64,000 bases of DNA from Sphingomonas radiodurans (GCF_020866845.1 NZ_CP086594.1:2108001-2172000); one strand, 5' to 3'. Positions 38,643 to 48,540 are shown, counted from the stretch's first letter. Notes: generated by a model from the sequence alone, not told the origin. A program made the numbers and translations.

Positions 38643-39527
38643 ATGCCGACGACCGCAACGCTTGCCCCGGTAACATTGGGGGACGTCACCGACCTCGCCG
38701 ACTTCGCCAATTCACGGCCGTATTTGCCTGAGCGGATCGTCGAGCGCACGCGCTATCGCACGATATGGATCAGCGACGTCCATCTCGGCACGCGCGGCTG
38801 CAATGCCGAGATGCTGATCGACTTCCTGGATCACGTTGACAGCGACACGATGTACCTCGTCGGCGACATCGTCGACGGATGGCGGCTGCGCAAGAAATTC
38901 TACTGGCCGGCGGCGCACAGCGACGTTGTGTGGCGACTGCTGAAGCGCGCTGGGCGGGGCGCCAAGATGGTGTTTATTCCAGGCAACCACGACGAGGCGT
39001 TCCGCCAGTTCTGCGGGCTCGATTTCGGCGGTATCGCGATCCGGCGCAACGCGATCCACCACACCGCCGACGGGCGCCGCCTGTTGGTTCTCCACGGCGA
39101 CGAATTCGATGCGATCACGCTGGCGCACCGCTGGCTCGCCCACGTCGGCGACACGGCGTACAATCTGTTGATGGCCGCCAACCGCGGCGTGAATGCCTTC
39201 CGCCGTCGCTTCGGCATGGCCTATTGGTCGCTCAGCAAGCACGCCAAGGCGCGCGTAAAGAACGCCGTCGCGTTCATCTCGCGCTTCGAGGAAATCGTCG
39301 CCGAGGCGGCCGGCGCGCGCGGCGTCGATGGCGTCGTGTGCGGGCACATCCATACCGCCGAGATGCGCGACATCGCTGGGGTGCAATATTACAACGACGG
39401 CGACTGGGTGGAGAGCGCGACCGCGCTCGTCGAGCATTTCGATGGGCGAATGGAGATCCTTCACTGGTCTGACGTGATCGCTGAGCGCGAGCTCGAGCGC
39501 CCAGCCGAGCTGGCGCTGGCGGCCTAA
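38643..39527 (+). CDS. Calcineurin-type metallophosphoesterase (UDP-2,3-diacylglucosamine diphosphatase-like)
   Basis: A 294-aa metallophosphoesterase with the full set of metal motifs: D-x-H in SDVHLGTRGC, GDIVDGWRL, GNHDEAF, HGDEFDAIT and CGHIHTAEM. This group is annotated as LpxH-like, but it is larger than LpxH and is usually paired with a glycosyltransferase, as here. The first ATG in frame with a ribosome site (GGAGG, 38632-38636) is at 38643; an earlier TTG (38625) is less likely. Since sphingomonads carry glycosphingolipids in place of lipopolysaccharide, a true lipid A role is doubtful; a lipid or sugar phosphate is a safer guess. The partner gene follows after 5 nt. Confidence 0.87.
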   Translation: MPTTATLAPVTLGDVTDLADFANSRPYLPERIVERTRYRTIWISDVHLGTRGCNAEMLIDFLDHVDSDTMYLVGDIVDGWRLRKKFYWPAAHSDVVWRLLKRAGRGAKMVFIPGNHDEAFRQFCGLDFGGIAIRRNAIHHTADGRRLLVLHGDEFDAITLAHRWLAHVGDTAYNLLMAANRGVNAFRRRFGMAYWSLSKHAKARVKNAVAFISRFEEIVAEAAGARGVDGVVCGHIHTAEMRDIAGVQYYNDGDWVESATALVEHFDGRMEILHWSDVIAERELERPAELALAA

Positions 39528-39532
39528 GCCCA

Positions 39533-40549
39533 GTGCGGATTGCGATCGTCACCGATGCGTGGGCACCACAAGTGAATGGTGTCGTCCGCACGCTCGAATC
39601 GGTGACGCGCGAGCTGACGGCGATGGGGCATGAGGCGATGGTGATCGCGCCAAACGCCTTCCGCTCGCTGCCGTGCCCGACCTACCCGGAGATCCGGCTG
39701 GCGATCGCCGGGCGCGCGGCGGTCGGCAAGCGCATCGCCGCCTTCCGCGCCGAGGCGGTGCATATCGCGACCGAGGGCCCGCTTGGCCTGGCGGCGCGGC
39801 GCTGGTGCCTCGATCGCGGGATGCCGTTCACCACCGCGTACCATACGCAATTTCCTGATTACGTCGCCGCGCGGACAGGCGCCGACCCCGAATGGGTGTG
39901 GCGCTTCATCAGCTGGTTCCATCGCCCGGCGGCCGCGATCCTCGTATCGACGCCGACCATCCAGCGGTCGCTCGAGGCGCATGGGCTGACGAGCATCCGC
40001 CGCTGGGGTCGCGGCGTGTCGCGCGAATTCAGTGCGCACGGGCCGGCGGATGCGACGATGGCGGCGCTGCCGGGTCCGGTGATGCTGTGCATCGGGCGGG
40101 TCGCGGTCGAGAAGAATATCGAGGCGTTCCTGTCTCTGCCGCTCCCCGGCAGCAAGGTTGTGGTCGGCGCCGGGCCTGCGCTCGCCGGCCTGCGCCAGCG
40201 CTTCCCGCAGGCGCATTTCCTGGGGCCGCAGTTCGGCGAGGCGCTCGCCGCCTGCTATCGCGCGGCTGACGTGCTCGTGTTCCCGAGCCGCACCGACACG
40301 TTCGGGCTGGTGATGATCGAGGCGCTGGCCTCCGGCACGCCGGTCGCGGCCTATCGCGTGCCGGGGCCGGTTGATGTGCTGACGCCCGAAACGGGGGTGA
40401 TGCACGATGATCTCGCGCAGGCGGTCACGGGCGCGCTCGCGCTCGATCGGGCAGCGTGCGCGGCGGCCGGGGCGCGCTTCACGTGGCGGGCGAGTGCCGA
40501 GCAATTCCTGGGCGCGCTGACGCCGATCGACCTTGCGCGAGCCGCCTAG
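39533..40549 (+). CDS. Family-1/4 glycosyltransferase, GT-B fold
   Basis: A 338-aa GT-B glycosyltransferase. The opening VTDAWAPQVNGVVRTLESVTRELTA is typical of the mannosyl/glucosyl-lipid group (compare bacterial PI mannosyltransferases and diacylglycerol glycosyltransferases). The donor-binding C-terminal domain has IGRVAVEKNIEAFL and the E-x7-E region VFPSRTDTFGLVMIEALASGTPVAAY. The start is a GTG read as MRIAIV. It is directly behind the phosphoesterase, which suggests the two act on one glycolipid. Acceptor unknown. Confidence 0.92.
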   Translation: MRIAIVTDAWAPQVNGVVRTLESVTRELTAMGHEAMVIAPNAFRSLPCPTYPEIRLAIAGRAAVGKRIAAFRAEAVHIATEGPLGLAARRWCLDRGMPFTTAYHTQFPDYVAARTGADPEWVWRFISWFHRPAAAILVSTPTIQRSLEAHGLTSIRRWGRGVSREFSAHGPADATMAALPGPVMLCIGRVAVEKNIEAFLSLPLPGSKVVVGAGPALAGLRQRFPQAHFLGPQFGEALAACYRAADVLVFPSRTDTFGLVMIEALASGTPVAAYRVPGPVDVLTPETGVMHDDLAQAVTGALALDRAACAAAGARFTWRASAEQFLGALTPIDLARAA

Positions 40550-40604
40550 CGCTAACGATCCACTACGACTGTCCCACCTGAATTCTGCCAGCGACGCACG
40601 GCGC

Positions 40605-40633
40605 TTGCCCTGAAGCCGCGCGCGCACTAGATC
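40605..40633 (+). promoter_or_regulatory. Candidate sigma-70-like promoter upstream of trcR
   Basis: TTGCCC (40605-40610) and TAGATC (40628-40633) are separated by exactly 17 nt. The -35 matches four of six consensus bases; the -10 is weaker. Transcription from here would start about 7-10 nt before the hairpin at 40647 and about 60 nt before the trcR ATG. Confidence 0.3.
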
Positions 40634-40646
40634 GCCAAGGTCAAGC

Positions 40647-40680
40647 GGCCGCTCCGGTAAGGGGCGGCCCTATTTGTTTC
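40647..40680 (+). terminator. Terminator-like hairpin just upstream of trcR
   Basis: GGCCGCTCC and GGGGCGGCC form a 9-bp stem with one G-U pair around a GGTAA loop. It is followed by CTATTTGTTTC, so it looks like an intrinsic terminator. It is 98 nt past the glycosyltransferase stop and only 18 nt ahead of the trcR start. It could simply end the upstream operon, or act in the trcR leader. Confidence 0.65.
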
Positions 40681-40698
40681 TACCGAAAGGCACCCCGC

Positions 40699-41367
40699 AT
40701 GGCCCAGCCGCTCATGCCCCACGCGACCGCTTCCTGGATGGTCGACAATACGTCGCTCACCTTCGAGCAGATCGCGGAATTCTGCGGGCTCCACATCCTC
40801 GAGGTGCAGGCGATCGCGGATGATACCGCGACGACCAAGCTCACCGGGCGCGATCCGGTGCGCACGCACGAAGTGACGCAGGACGAGATCGACAAGGGTC
40901 AGGCCGACCCCAAGTATCGCCTGAAGATCACCAAGGGCCCCGATCAGGTCCGCCGCACCAAGGGGCCGCGCTACACGCCGGTCTCGAAGCGGCAGGACAA
41001 GCCGGACGGCATCGCGTGGATCATCCGCAACCATCCCGAGATCACCGACGGCGCGATCTCGAACCTGATCGGCACCACGCGCACGACGATCGCCGCGATC
41101 CGCGACCGTTCGCACTGGAACATCGGCAACATCACGCCGAAGGATCCGGTGACGCTCGGTCTCACGACGCAGCGCGAGCTCGATTCGGCAGTGTCGAAGG
41201 CGGCGAAGCAGGCCGGGGTCGAGGCACCTGTGGACACGCGGCTGGACGGCGACCGCGAGGCGCTGATCGAGCAATTGCGCGCCGAACGCGAGCAGGCCGC
41301 CCGCGATGTCGAGATGGGCACCGTGCCCGCGCCCAAGCCGTTCTTCGACGACCCGTTCCGCCGCTGA
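40699..41367 (+). CDS. trcR: DUF1013-family cell cycle transcriptional regulator TrcR
   Basis: A 222-aa protein of the alphaproteobacteria-specific DUF1013 family, named TrcR in Caulobacter, where it binds DNA and affects cell-cycle genes. Family marks: MPHATASWMVDNTSLTFEQ, the helix-turn-helix-like IAEFCGLHILEVQAIAD, DPVRTHEVTQDEI, the second repeat IAWIIRNHPEITDGAISNLIGTTRTTI, and HWNIGNITPKDPVTLGL. A Glu/Arg-rich coil follows (about 185-205). A ribosome site (GAAAGG) precedes the ATG. Confidence 0.94.
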   Translation: MAQPLMPHATASWMVDNTSLTFEQIAEFCGLHILEVQAIADDTATTKLTGRDPVRTHEVTQDEIDKGQADPKYRLKITKGPDQVRRTKGPRYTPVSKRQDKPDGIAWIIRNHPEITDGAISNLIGTTRTTIAAIRDRSHWNIGNITPKDPVTLGLTTQRELDSAVSKAAKQAGVEAPVDTRLDGDREALIEQLRAEREQAARDVEMGTVPAPKPFFDDPFRR

Positions 41368-41419
41368 TCTTGGTCTCCCGCCCGCGGCCGTGTTAGGCTC
41401 GTTCCGGCTCCAGAACGGA

Positions 41420-41833
41420 ATGAGTCAAATGCGGAAGGTATTGGGGGTAATCGTCGGCGTCGTTGCGGCAATCGCGACCATCACCGTGATCGAATTGATC
41501 AGCCACACGCTATTCCCGCCGCCCACGGGGATCGACATGAACGATCCGCTACAAGCTTCGCGCTTCGTCGATCTCATGTCGATGCCGGCGAAGATCTCCG
41601 TGGTTGCAGCCTGGTTCCTCGGCGCGGCGGTGGGTGCGTTTGCCGCGCTGAATATCGCGCGCTGGTCAGTAGCAGGGTGGTTTGTCGCTGCGACGGTGGT
41701 CACCGGCGCGATTTCGTCGTTCATGATGATCCCACATCCGATGTGGATGCAGGTTGCGGGCATCCTGCTCCCGATCGCCGGGGTGCTGATGGTTGCCCGC
41801 ATCGTTCCTTCCACAATTAACGGCTCGACGTAA
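41420..41833 (+). CDS. Small four-helix membrane protein, unknown function
   Basis: A 137-aa protein with four hydrophobic helices (about 4-25, 52-75, 82-105 and 112-130). There is a conserved-looking loop PPTGIDMNDPLQASRFVDLMSMP between helices 1 and 2. I do not recognise a named family, though similar small membrane proteins occur in many sphingomonads. A second in-frame ATG (41429, MRKVLGVIVG) could also start it. A metallo-hydrolase gene follows after 28 nt. Confidence 0.72.
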   Translation: MSQMRKVLGVIVGVVAAIATITVIELISHTLFPPPTGIDMNDPLQASRFVDLMSMPAKISVVAAWFLGAAVGAFAALNIARWSVAGWFVAATVVTGAISSFMMIPHPMWMQVAGILLPIAGVLMVARIVPSTINGST

Positions 41834-41861
41834 CGGAAGTTATGCTGATAGCGTTTCCGCT

Positions 41862-42950
41862 ATGGCGACCGCATATCAACGCACGCTGATCAGCGACGAG
41901 GGGTTGACCCCGACGAGCTGGGCCGGCCTCAATTTCCCGTTCGGTGACCGTGGCCCGCAGCCGGGCGAGCTCCTGACGGTGATGGACGGCATTCGCTGGT
42001 GGCGGGTGCCGATGTCGGGGCCGTTGAAGCACGTCAACGGCTTGATCCTCGATGACGGCGCCGATCTGCTCGCGATCGATACAGGCACCGCCGGCCCTCG
42101 TTCGACCGAGGCGTGGAAGACGGTGATCGACGGCCCGCTCGCCGGGCAACGGATCGGGCGCATCCTGTGCACCCATATGCATCCGGATCATGTCGGGCTC
42201 GCCGGTTGGCTCTCGCGGCGCTTCGACGATGCGGACATCGTGATGACGCGCACCGAGTGGCTGATGGTCCGGCTGTTTTCCGCCGATTCGCGGCCCGAAG
42301 TGCCCGAGGAGCAGCTCGCCTTCTGGCGCGGTTGCGGCTGGGATGCGGAACAGGTGTCGCGTGGCGCCGGGCGTGGCTGGTCGAACTTCGGCAAGATGAT
42401 CGCGCGGATGCCGCTGATGTATACGCGCATTCAGGATGGCGATGTGCTGCGGATCGGCGGCAGCGACTGGCATGTCATCACCGGCAGCGGGCACAGCCCC
42501 GAACATGCGTGCCTGGTCGATTACGAGCGGCGCGTGCTGGTGGCGGGCGATCAGGTGTTGCCGAAGATCAGCTCGAACATCTCGATGCACGTGAGCCAGA
42601 TCAACGAGGATCCGCTCGGCGACTGGCTTGCCTCGATCGAAAAGTTCAAGCAGCTGCCCGAGGATCTGCTGGTGCTGCCGGGTCATGGCGACCCATTCTA
42701 CGGGCTGCACACGCGGCTCGACGCGCTGCGCGACGAGCATCTCGACCGGCTCGATGCAATTGTCGCTCTGATGGCGGACGGACCGGTGCGCGCGACGGAT
42801 TGCTTCAAGGTGCTGTTCCGCCGGCCGATCGGACCGGACGTGATCGGCATGGCGACGGGCGAGTCGCTGGCGCATCTGCGGCGGCTGGTGGTCGAGGGGC
42901 GTGCGGTGCGCGAGGTGAAGGACGGGGTCTGGTGGTACGGGCGGGTTTGA
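41862..42950 (+). CDS. MBL-fold metallo-hydrolase
   Basis: A 362-aa metallo-beta-lactamase-fold hydrolase. The dinuclear zinc motif H-x-H-x-D-H is in CTHMHPDHVG; the third His region is GSGHSPEHACLVD, the bridging Asp in VLVAGDQVLP and the last His in VLPGHGDPF. The C-terminal 90 residues form a winged-helix-like cap (LDRLDAIVALMADGPVRATD), as in SNM1/LACTB2-like or lactonase-type members. The reaction could be thioester, lactone or sulfur-related; it cannot be decided here. The frame opens earlier, but MATAYQRT is the fitting start. Confidence 0.9.
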   Translation: MATAYQRTLISDEGLTPTSWAGLNFPFGDRGPQPGELLTVMDGIRWWRVPMSGPLKHVNGLILDDGADLLAIDTGTAGPRSTEAWKTVIDGPLAGQRIGRILCTHMHPDHVGLAGWLSRRFDDADIVMTRTEWLMVRLFSADSRPEVPEEQLAFWRGCGWDAEQVSRGAGRGWSNFGKMIARMPLMYTRIQDGDVLRIGGSDWHVITGSGHSPEHACLVDYERRVLVAGDQVLPKISSNISMHVSQINEDPLGDWLASIEKFKQLPEDLLVLPGHGDPFYGLHTRLDALRDEHLDRLDAIVALMADGPVRATDCFKVLFRRPIGPDVIGMATGESLAHLRRLVVEGRAVREVKDGVWWYGRV

Positions 42951-42988
42951 GGGCCATTTACCACCGTTCGCAGCGGCTTGTGGCGATG

Positions 42989-43148
42989 CCCTTCGAGACG
43001 CTACTTCGCTTCGCTCAGCAGCTCCTCAGGGCGAACGGATTTATTTGATCCGTTCGTGTCGAGTAGGGTTCGTAGAACCGGTATCGAGACACACCTGTCC
43101 CCCGGTACGCCATCTCGGCTGCGCTCGATGGCTACTCGGGACGAACGG
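42989..43148. repeat. Cluster of three dispersed CGTTCG-type repeat units
   Basis: Three units in a row: CCCTTCGAGACG...CTCCTCAGGGCGAACGG (42989-43041), the inverted CCGTTCGTGTCGAGTAGGG...GTATCGAGACAC (43050-43095) and GTCCCCCGGTACG...CTACTCGGGACGAACGG (43109-43148). The last matches the unit at 17992-18045 at most positions; the first matches the right unit at 20160-20207. It separates the convergent MBL-hydrolase and purH genes. Confidence 0.82.
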
Positions 43149-43176
43149 TGGTGGGAAGGGCGTGCGCGTCCGCGGA

Positions 43177-44748
43177 TCAATGCCGGAAGTGGCGCATCCC
43201 GGTGAACACCATCGCCAGCCCTGCTTCGTCCGCCGCCGCGATCACCTCGGCATCGCGAATCGAGCCGCCGGGCTGGATCACTGCCGTGGCCCCGGCCTCT
43301 ACTGCCGCCAGCAAGCCGTCAGCGAAGGGGAAGAACGCATCCGATGCCACCGCGGAGCCGATCGTGCGCGGCTCCATCCAGCCGGCCTTGTCGGCGGCGT
43401 CCTTCGCCTTCCAGGCCGCGATGCGGGCGGATTCGAGGCGGTTCATCTGGCCTGCGCCGATTCCGGCGGTGCTGCCGCCCTTGGCATAGACAATCGCGTT
43501 TGACTTGACGTGCTTGGCCACCGACCAGGCGAAGCGGCAGTCGGCGAGCTCCTGTGCGGTCGGCTGGCGCTTGGTGACGACCTTCAGCATGTCGTCGGCG
43601 AGCACCCCGTTGTCGCGGGACTGGACGAGCCAGCCGCCGGCGATCGTCTTGGCCGCCAGCCCGCCGCGCGCGGGATCGGGCAGGCTGCCGGTGAGCAGCA
43701 GGCGCAGGTTTTTCTTTGCCGCAAACAGGGCGATTGCTTCTTCGTCGGCATCGGGCGCGACGACGACTTCGGTGAAGATTCCGGTGATCGCCCGCGCCGT
43801 ATCGACGTCGAGCGTGCGATTCAGTGCGATGATGCCGCCGAATGCCGAGACGGTGTCGCACGCGAACGCCGCCTCATAGGCGACGGCTAGCGAGCCGGCT
43901 GTGGCGACACCACACGGATTGGCGTGCTTGACGATGACGCAGGTCGGCTCGGCGTCGCGGAACTCGGCGATCAGTTCGAGCGCAGCGTCGGCGTCGTTGA
44001 GGTTGTTGTACGACAGTTCCTTGCCCTGCACCTGGCGGGCCTGGCCGATGCCGGACGCCGACCGGCCGGCGTGGCGGTAGAAGGCGGCCTGCTGGTGCGG
44101 ATTCTCGCCGTAGCGCAGCACGCTGGGCGCTTCGAGCACGAACGGGAGCGTGGCAGGAAAGCGCTCGCCCTGGTCGGCGAAGCCGAACCAGCTGGCGATC
44201 ATCGCGTCATAAGTTGCAGTGGCGGCGAAGGCCTTCGCGGCGAGGCGCTTGCGTTCGTCAAGCGTCGTTTCGCCCTTGGCGACGATCGTATAATCGGCGG
44301 GGTCGGTGACGATCGCTACAAACGCGTGATTCTTCGCGGCAGAGCGAACCATCGACGGCCCGCCAATGTCGATGTTCTCGATCACCTCGGGGCGCGCGGC
44401 TCCCTTTGCGACGGTCTGTGCAAAAGGATAGAGGTTCACGACGACGAGATCGATCGCGCCGATCGCATGTTCTTCCATTGCGGCGGTGTGCGCGGGATCG
44501 TCGCGCACCGCGAGCAGCCCGCCGTGAACCATCGGGTGCAGCGTCTTGACGCGGCCGTCCATCATTTCCGGAAAGCCGGTCAGGTCCGAAACGTCGCGTA
44601 CGTCGAGCCCAGCGTCGCGCAGCGCCTTGGCCGTGCCGCCGGTGGACACCAGTTCAACGCCTGCCGCGGCTAGCGTGGTGGCGAGTTCGACGACGCCGGT
44701 CTTGTCGGAGACTGACAGGAGCGCGCGGCGGATGGGGATGCTGGTCAT
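43177..44748 (-). CDS. purH: Bifunctional AICAR formyltransferase/IMP cyclohydrolase
   Basis: A 523-aa enzyme for the last two steps of IMP synthesis. The N-terminal cyclohydrolase (1-195) has [28 protein letters not shown] and [13 protein letters not shown]. The C-terminal transformylase has the substrate-binding Lys-His pair in [13 protein letters not shown], the following [13 protein letters not shown], and SDAFFPFAD. The ATG at 44748 has AGGAA upstream. The transformylase uses 10-formyl-tetrahydrofolate, a FolD product (folD is elsewhere in the window). Confidence 0.97.
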   Translation of the reverse strand: MTSIPIRRALLSVSDKTGVVELATTLAAAGVELVSTGGTAKALRDAGLDVRDVSDLTGFPEMMDGRVKTLHPMVHGGLLAVRDDPAHTAAMEEHAIGAIDLVVVNLYPFAQTVAKGAARPEVIENIDIGGPSMVRSAAKNHAFVAIVTDPADYTIVAKGETTLDERKRLAAKAFAATATYDAMIASWFGFADQGERFPATLPFVLEAPSVLRYGENPHQQAAFYRHAGRSASGIGQARQVQGKELSYNNLNDADAALELIAEFRDAEPTCVIVKHANPCGVATAGSLAVAYEAAFACDTVSAFGGIIALNRTLDVDTARAITGIFTEVVVAPDADEEAIALFAAKKNLRLLLTGSLPDPARGGLAAKTIAGGWLVQSRDNGVLADDMLKVVTKRQPTAQELADCRFAWSVAKHVKSNAIVYAKGGSTAGIGAGQMNRLESARIAAWKAKDAADKAGWMEPRTIGSAVASDAFFPFADGLLAAVEAGATAVIQPGGSIRDAEVIAAADEAGLAMVFTGMRHFRH

Positions 44749-44814
44749 GGTGTTCCTAGGGGCGGGGCGAAACATTTCCCGAGTGGAATGTACCGTCGCC
44801 GCGCCCTTTACCCG

Positions 44815-46548
44815 TCACCGCGCGCGCTTCAAGGCCCAGCCGATCGTCGCGCCGCCGGCTTCGGCCGTGGCGGTGACCACCAGTTGCTGCGTGGCGAGTG
44901 GGCGGCCGTCGCCGTCGATCCACAGGCTGTCGTCCACCGCCAGCGCCCCACCGCGCGTGCGGAACTGCCAGATTGCGCCGCCGGGCACACGCAGCACCGC
45001 GCCCAATCCGTCGGCGGTAGGCGAGGCCTCGACGCCGCGGCCGAGGTGAAAGCGGATCGCGAATGGCGTCGCGCCGGGGTTACGGCGGCGGCCCTTGGGC
45101 AGCAGCACGTCCTCGCCACGCACTTCCCTGCCGTCGCCGGTCAGCACCAGTTGGCGGCGGTGGACGAAGCCATGGTGGCGGACATAGCCGTCGTGGCTCG
45201 CCTCGATCCGGCTGGCGTTTTCCGATTCCTGGCGGCTGAGCTCGAGTTCGGCAACGCCGCGGCCGAGTGTGCCGTCGGCATGGATCGCGGTCGAATTGGT
45301 GTCGGCGAGCGTCAGCGTCGAATGCGCGGCGGTGGTGCGCAGCCCTGCGACGAGACCGGGCGACAGCCGCGCGTCGGCCGCGCGCGCGCCGCCGCAATTC
45401 ACCACGATCCGCGCTGGCCCGTCGGAAAACTCGAACGCTAGCGTCGAGGCGCAGCCGCCCTCGACGACGCGCGCGACCGGCGGCGGCGCTGCGTCCATGA
45501 TCAGCACTGCGCCGGCCGCGGCGAGCCGTTGATAGCCCCAGTCGCGTGCCTGACGCAGCGGGCGGGTGCGGATGCCGCTCGCCTCGATCACCTGCGCAAC
45601 CCGATCGGCGGCGACTGGCCCACCGCCTTGCCAGCTCGAAAGCCCGCGATCGGCATGGCAAACGCCGAGCAGCGCCGGCACGATCCGCGTCAGCGCGTCC
45701 TGCACGGGAGCGGGCAGATCCAGCCGCCGCGCGGCATAGGTCTCGCGCAACATCGCCAGCAGCCCGACAATCTCGAGCAGCGCTTCGGGCGAGCGGCTCA
45801 CCGTGCCGCCGTCCTCGAATAGCCCGGTGACGAGCGCGCGCGCCAGCCCAGCCTCGCCGAACGCGCGGCGCGGATCGCCGCCTGGGATCAGCAGCCCCGC
45901 TGCGACCACCCCGCACCATGCCGCAATCCGCGGCAGGCCAGGCGGCGCCTTGTCGGCGCTGCTGTCGATATGCCGCGCGCCGCGTGCGAGCGCATTCAGC
46001 ACCTTCGATCGATAGACGAGATCGGCCGACGAAAGGATTAGCGGCGCGTGCGCGGTCCAGAACAGGATGCGTCGGCCCCATAGGTCCGGCCGCCAGGCGA
46101 GCGGCGTGATCTTTTCGGCATGCGCCGCCAGCCAGCGCGACATCAGATCCTCGGCGATCGGCGCGGCCTGCGCGCGCGTTGCCACGGTGGAGAGATCGCG
46201 CAGCCACGCGAAGCTGTGGAGATGGTCGGCGAGCGCCGGCGAGGGCACGAAGGTACGCAGGTCGAGGCCTTCGATCGCATGGCTTTCGCCGCGAAAGGCG
46301 AGACGGCCCTCGAGCAGCGCCTTGCCGCGCGCGACATCGCCGAACAGCGGATCGTCGGGCACCGCGATCAGCTTCAGCGGGTAGCGGCCCTTCAGCCGGA
46401 TGCTGTGGATCGGCGTGCGCCACGTCAGCCGGTGGAAACGGTCGGTCAGCCGTTCGGCCAGCGACAGGCCCTTGTCGCCGCCGACACGCATCAGCCGCTT
46501 GCCCTCGTCAATCCCGTCGGCGGCGGGATCCACGTCGGGCAGGCTCAT
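44815..46548 (-). CDS. Heparinase II/III family protein
   Basis: A 577-aa protein with the heparinase II/III layout: an (alpha/alpha) toroid in residues 80-340 ([34 protein letters not shown]) and a beta-sandwich in 345-577 ([37 protein letters not shown] with the metal- or substrate-facing His residues). There is no signal peptide, which is odd for a polysaccharide lyase and typical of the alphaproteobacterial group kept beside rpe, rsmB and purH. The substrate is unknown. Its ATG overlaps the rpe stop (ATGA). Confidence 0.9.
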   Translation of the reverse strand: MSLPDVDPAADGIDEGKRLMRVGGDKGLSLAERLTDRFHRLTWRTPIHSIRLKGRYPLKLIAVPDDPLFGDVARGKALLEGRLAFRGESHAIEGLDLRTFVPSPALADHLHSFAWLRDLSTVATRAQAAPIAEDLMSRWLAAHAEKITPLAWRPDLWGRRILFWTAHAPLILSSADLVYRSKVLNALARGARHIDSSADKAPPGLPRIAAWCGVVAAGLLIPGGDPRRAFGEAGLARALVTGLFEDGGTVSRSPEALLEIVGLLAMLRETYAARRLDLPAPVQDALTRIVPALLGVCHADRGLSSWQGGGPVAADRVAQVIEASGIRTRPLRQARDWGYQRLAAAGAVLIMDAAPPPVARVVEGGCASTLAFEFSDGPARIVVNCGGARAADARLSPGLVAGLRTTAAHSTLTLADTNSTAIHADGTLGRGVAELELSRQESENASRIEASHDGYVRHHGFVHRRQLVLTGDGREVRGEDVLLPKGRRRNPGATPFAIRFHLGRGVEASPTADGLGAVLRVPGGAIWQFRTRGGALAVDDSLWIDGDGRPLATQQLVVTATAEAGGATIGWALKRAR

Positions 46549-47204
46549 CCGCCGCGCAAGCCGCGAATGTTGGCGGCATAGGCGTCAGGCCCGCCACGGA
46601 AGGTCGCGGTGCCGGCAACGAGCGCATCGGCGCCGGCGGCGATGGCGAGCGGTGCGGTACGCTGATCAATCCCGCCATCGACCTCGAGATCGATGTCGCG
46701 ACCGCTCGCGTCGATCATCTTGCGGATCGCGGCGATCTTCTTGAGCTGGCCGTCGAGGAAGCTCTGCCCGCCGAAGCCTGGATTGACGCTCATCACCAGC
46801 ACCAGATCGATCATGTCGATGAGGTAGTCGAGCATCTTGGCCGGCGTGCCGGGATTGAGCACGACACCCGCGCGCAAGCCCAGCGACTTGATGTGCTGGA
46901 TCGAGCGATGAATATGCGGTTCGGCCTCGGGATGGACGGTGATCGTGTTCGCGCCGGCGTCGGCGAAGGCGTCGAGATAGGCGTCGACCGGCGAGATCAT
47001 GAGGTGGACATCGAACGGCTTCGTGGTGTGCGGGCGCAATGCCTTCACCACGGCGGGGCCGATCGTGATGTTGGGCACGAAATGCCCGTCCATCACATCG
47101 ACATGAATCCAGTCGGCGCCGGCCGCGTCGATCGCGCGTACCTCCTCCCCGAGTTTCGCAAAGTCGGCGGAGAGGATCGATGGCGCAATACGGACTGGCT
47201 TCAT
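46545..47204 (-). CDS. rpe: Ribulose-phosphate 3-epimerase
   Basis: A 219-aa TIM-barrel enzyme that interconverts ribulose-5-P and xylulose-5-P. Motifs: [30 protein letters not shown] (metal His and catalytic Asp), [19 protein letters not shown], and LEVDGGI (second catalytic Asp). A TTG lies two codons upstream, but the ATG at 47204 (MKPVRIAPS) is standard. It precedes and overlaps the heparinase-like gene by 4 nt, and follows rsmB after 25 nt. Confidence 0.97.
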   Translation of the reverse strand: MKPVRIAPSILSADFAKLGEEVRAIDAAGADWIHVDVMDGHFVPNITIGPAVVKALRPHTTKPFDVHLMISPVDAYLDAFADAGANTITVHPEAEPHIHRSIQHIKSLGLRAGVVLNPGTPAKMLDYLIDMIDLVLVMSVNPGFGGQSFLDGQLKKIAAIRKMIDASGRDIDLEVDGGIDQRTAPLAIAAGADALVAGTATFRGGPDAYAANIRGLRGG

Positions 47205-47229
47205 GATCAAGCGTTAACGCCGGTTTCGA

Positions 47230-48540
47230 TCAGGCGGAAGCGCGCACGAGCCGGGCGATGAAAAAGCCGTCGCAGCCGCCTTGCGCCGCAAGCGTGCCGG
47301 GCAGGATGCGGAGGTGGCCGTCGGGGTGCGGCGTGATGCCGGCGGGTAGTTCGTCGGCGATCGGTGGTTCGAGGCGGTATTCGGGATGGTCGGCGAGGAA
47401 GCGCGTGAGCTGTTCCTCCCCCTCGGCAGGTTCGAGCGAGCAGGTGGCGTAAACCAGGCGCCCGCCGGGGCGCACCCAGCCTGCGGCGCGATCGAGCAAT
47501 CGGGCCTGCAGCGCGGCCATCTCGGCGATGATGCCGGCGTGCGCGCGGTACAGCACGTCGGGGTGGCGGCGGAAGATGCCGGTCGCGCTGCACGGAGCGT
47601 CGATCAGCAGCGCGTCGATCGGGTCGGTCGGTTCCCAATCGAGCGCATCAGCGATCACCACCTTGGCCGGCGACCGCGTGCGCGCGAGATTTTCGTGCAG
47701 CCGCGCGGCGCGGGTGGGCGAGAGTTCGAGCGCGGTCACGTCCCAGCCGGCGGCGGCGAGCTGCATCGTCTTGCCGCCGGGTGCGGCGCACAGGTCGAGC
47801 GCGGTTCCCGGCCCGCGGCCGAGCAGGCGCGCGGGGAGCGAGGCTGCGAGATCCTGCACCCACCAATTGCCCTCGGCATAGCCGGGCAGTTGCGTGACGG
47901 GCGCCGCATCGACGAGCCGGCGATGGTGCGGCGTCAGCGCGACGCCTTCGGGCGCGAGACCCGCGGGATCGGCGAGCGTCAGGTCGAGCGGTGGCTGCGT
48001 GGCGATCGCGGCGGCGGCTGCGGTGACCATCTCGTCGCCCCAAGCGGCGCGCCAGCGGTCCGCAACGCTTTTGGGCAGCGTCGGCACGTCGGGGAGGGTG
48101 ACGGCGTTGCGCGTCAGCGTGCCGAACACGCCGTGGACGAGCTTGCGTGGCCCGCCATCGACCAGCGGCAGAACGGTGGAGATGGCGGCGTGCGGCGGCG
48201 TGCCGAGCGCGAGCGTCTGGACGAGCGCGATGCGCAGCGCGGTGCGCGCCTTGGCATCCTCGGGCAGCGGCTGGCGCGTCGCGGTATCGATCAGCGCGTC
48301 GAGATCGGGCAGTCGGCGCAGCACCTCGGCGGCGATGGCATGCGCGAGCCCACGGTCATTCGCTTCGCGCAGATCGCGCGTCGCGGCCGGCAGCGCGGCT
48401 TCAAGCGGATCGCCGCGGCGCAGGACGGCATCGAGCAGCCGCATCGCGGCGCGGCGCGCCGCGGTGCCGGGTGGATCGGCCGGGCGGCGTGGCTTCGCAG
48501 GCGATGGCGGGGCGGGGTGGGGGTTGGCGGGGGCAGGCAT
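47230..48540 (-). CDS. rsmB: 16S rRNA (cytosine-967) C5-methyltransferase, RsmB/NOL1 family
   Basis: A 436-aa RNA m5C methyltransferase. The N-terminal NusB-like domain (about 25-150) includes RRAAMRLLDAVLRRGDP; the catalytic part has motif I LDLCAAPGGKTMQLA, motif IV DAPCSATGIFRRHPD with one catalytic Cys, and motif VI YATCSLEPAEGEEQ with the second. The Ala/Pro-rich first 20 residues are not conserved. A start three codons upstream (48549) is also possible. The 41-nt gap to the divergent small gene must hold both starts' signals. Confidence 0.93.
   Translation of the reverse strand: MPAPANPHPAPPSPAKPRRPADPPGTAARRAAMRLLDAVLRRGDPLEAALPAATRDLREANDRGLAHAIAAEVLRRLPDLDALIDTATRQPLPEDAKARTALRIALVQTLALGTPPHAAISTVLPLVDGGPRKLVHGVFGTLTRNAVTLPDVPTLPKSVADRWRAAWGDEMVTAAAAAIATQPPLDLTLADPAGLAPEGVALTPHHRRLVDAAPVTQLPGYAEGNWWVQDLAASLPARLLGRGPGTALDLCAAPGGKTMQLAAAGWDVTALELSPTRAARLHENLARTRSPAKVVIADALDWEPTDPIDALLIDAPCSATGIFRRHPDVLYRAHAGIIAEMAALQARLLDRAAGWVRPGGRLVYATCSLEPAEGEEQLTRFLADHPEYRLEPPIADELPAGITPHPDGHLRILPGTLAAQGGCDGFFIARLVRASA

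Noticed and set aside
45080-46423. Second leftward open frame of 447 codons within the heparinase-like gene
   Set aside because: Out-of-frame reading of the same strand, Arg/Ala-rich and without motifs.
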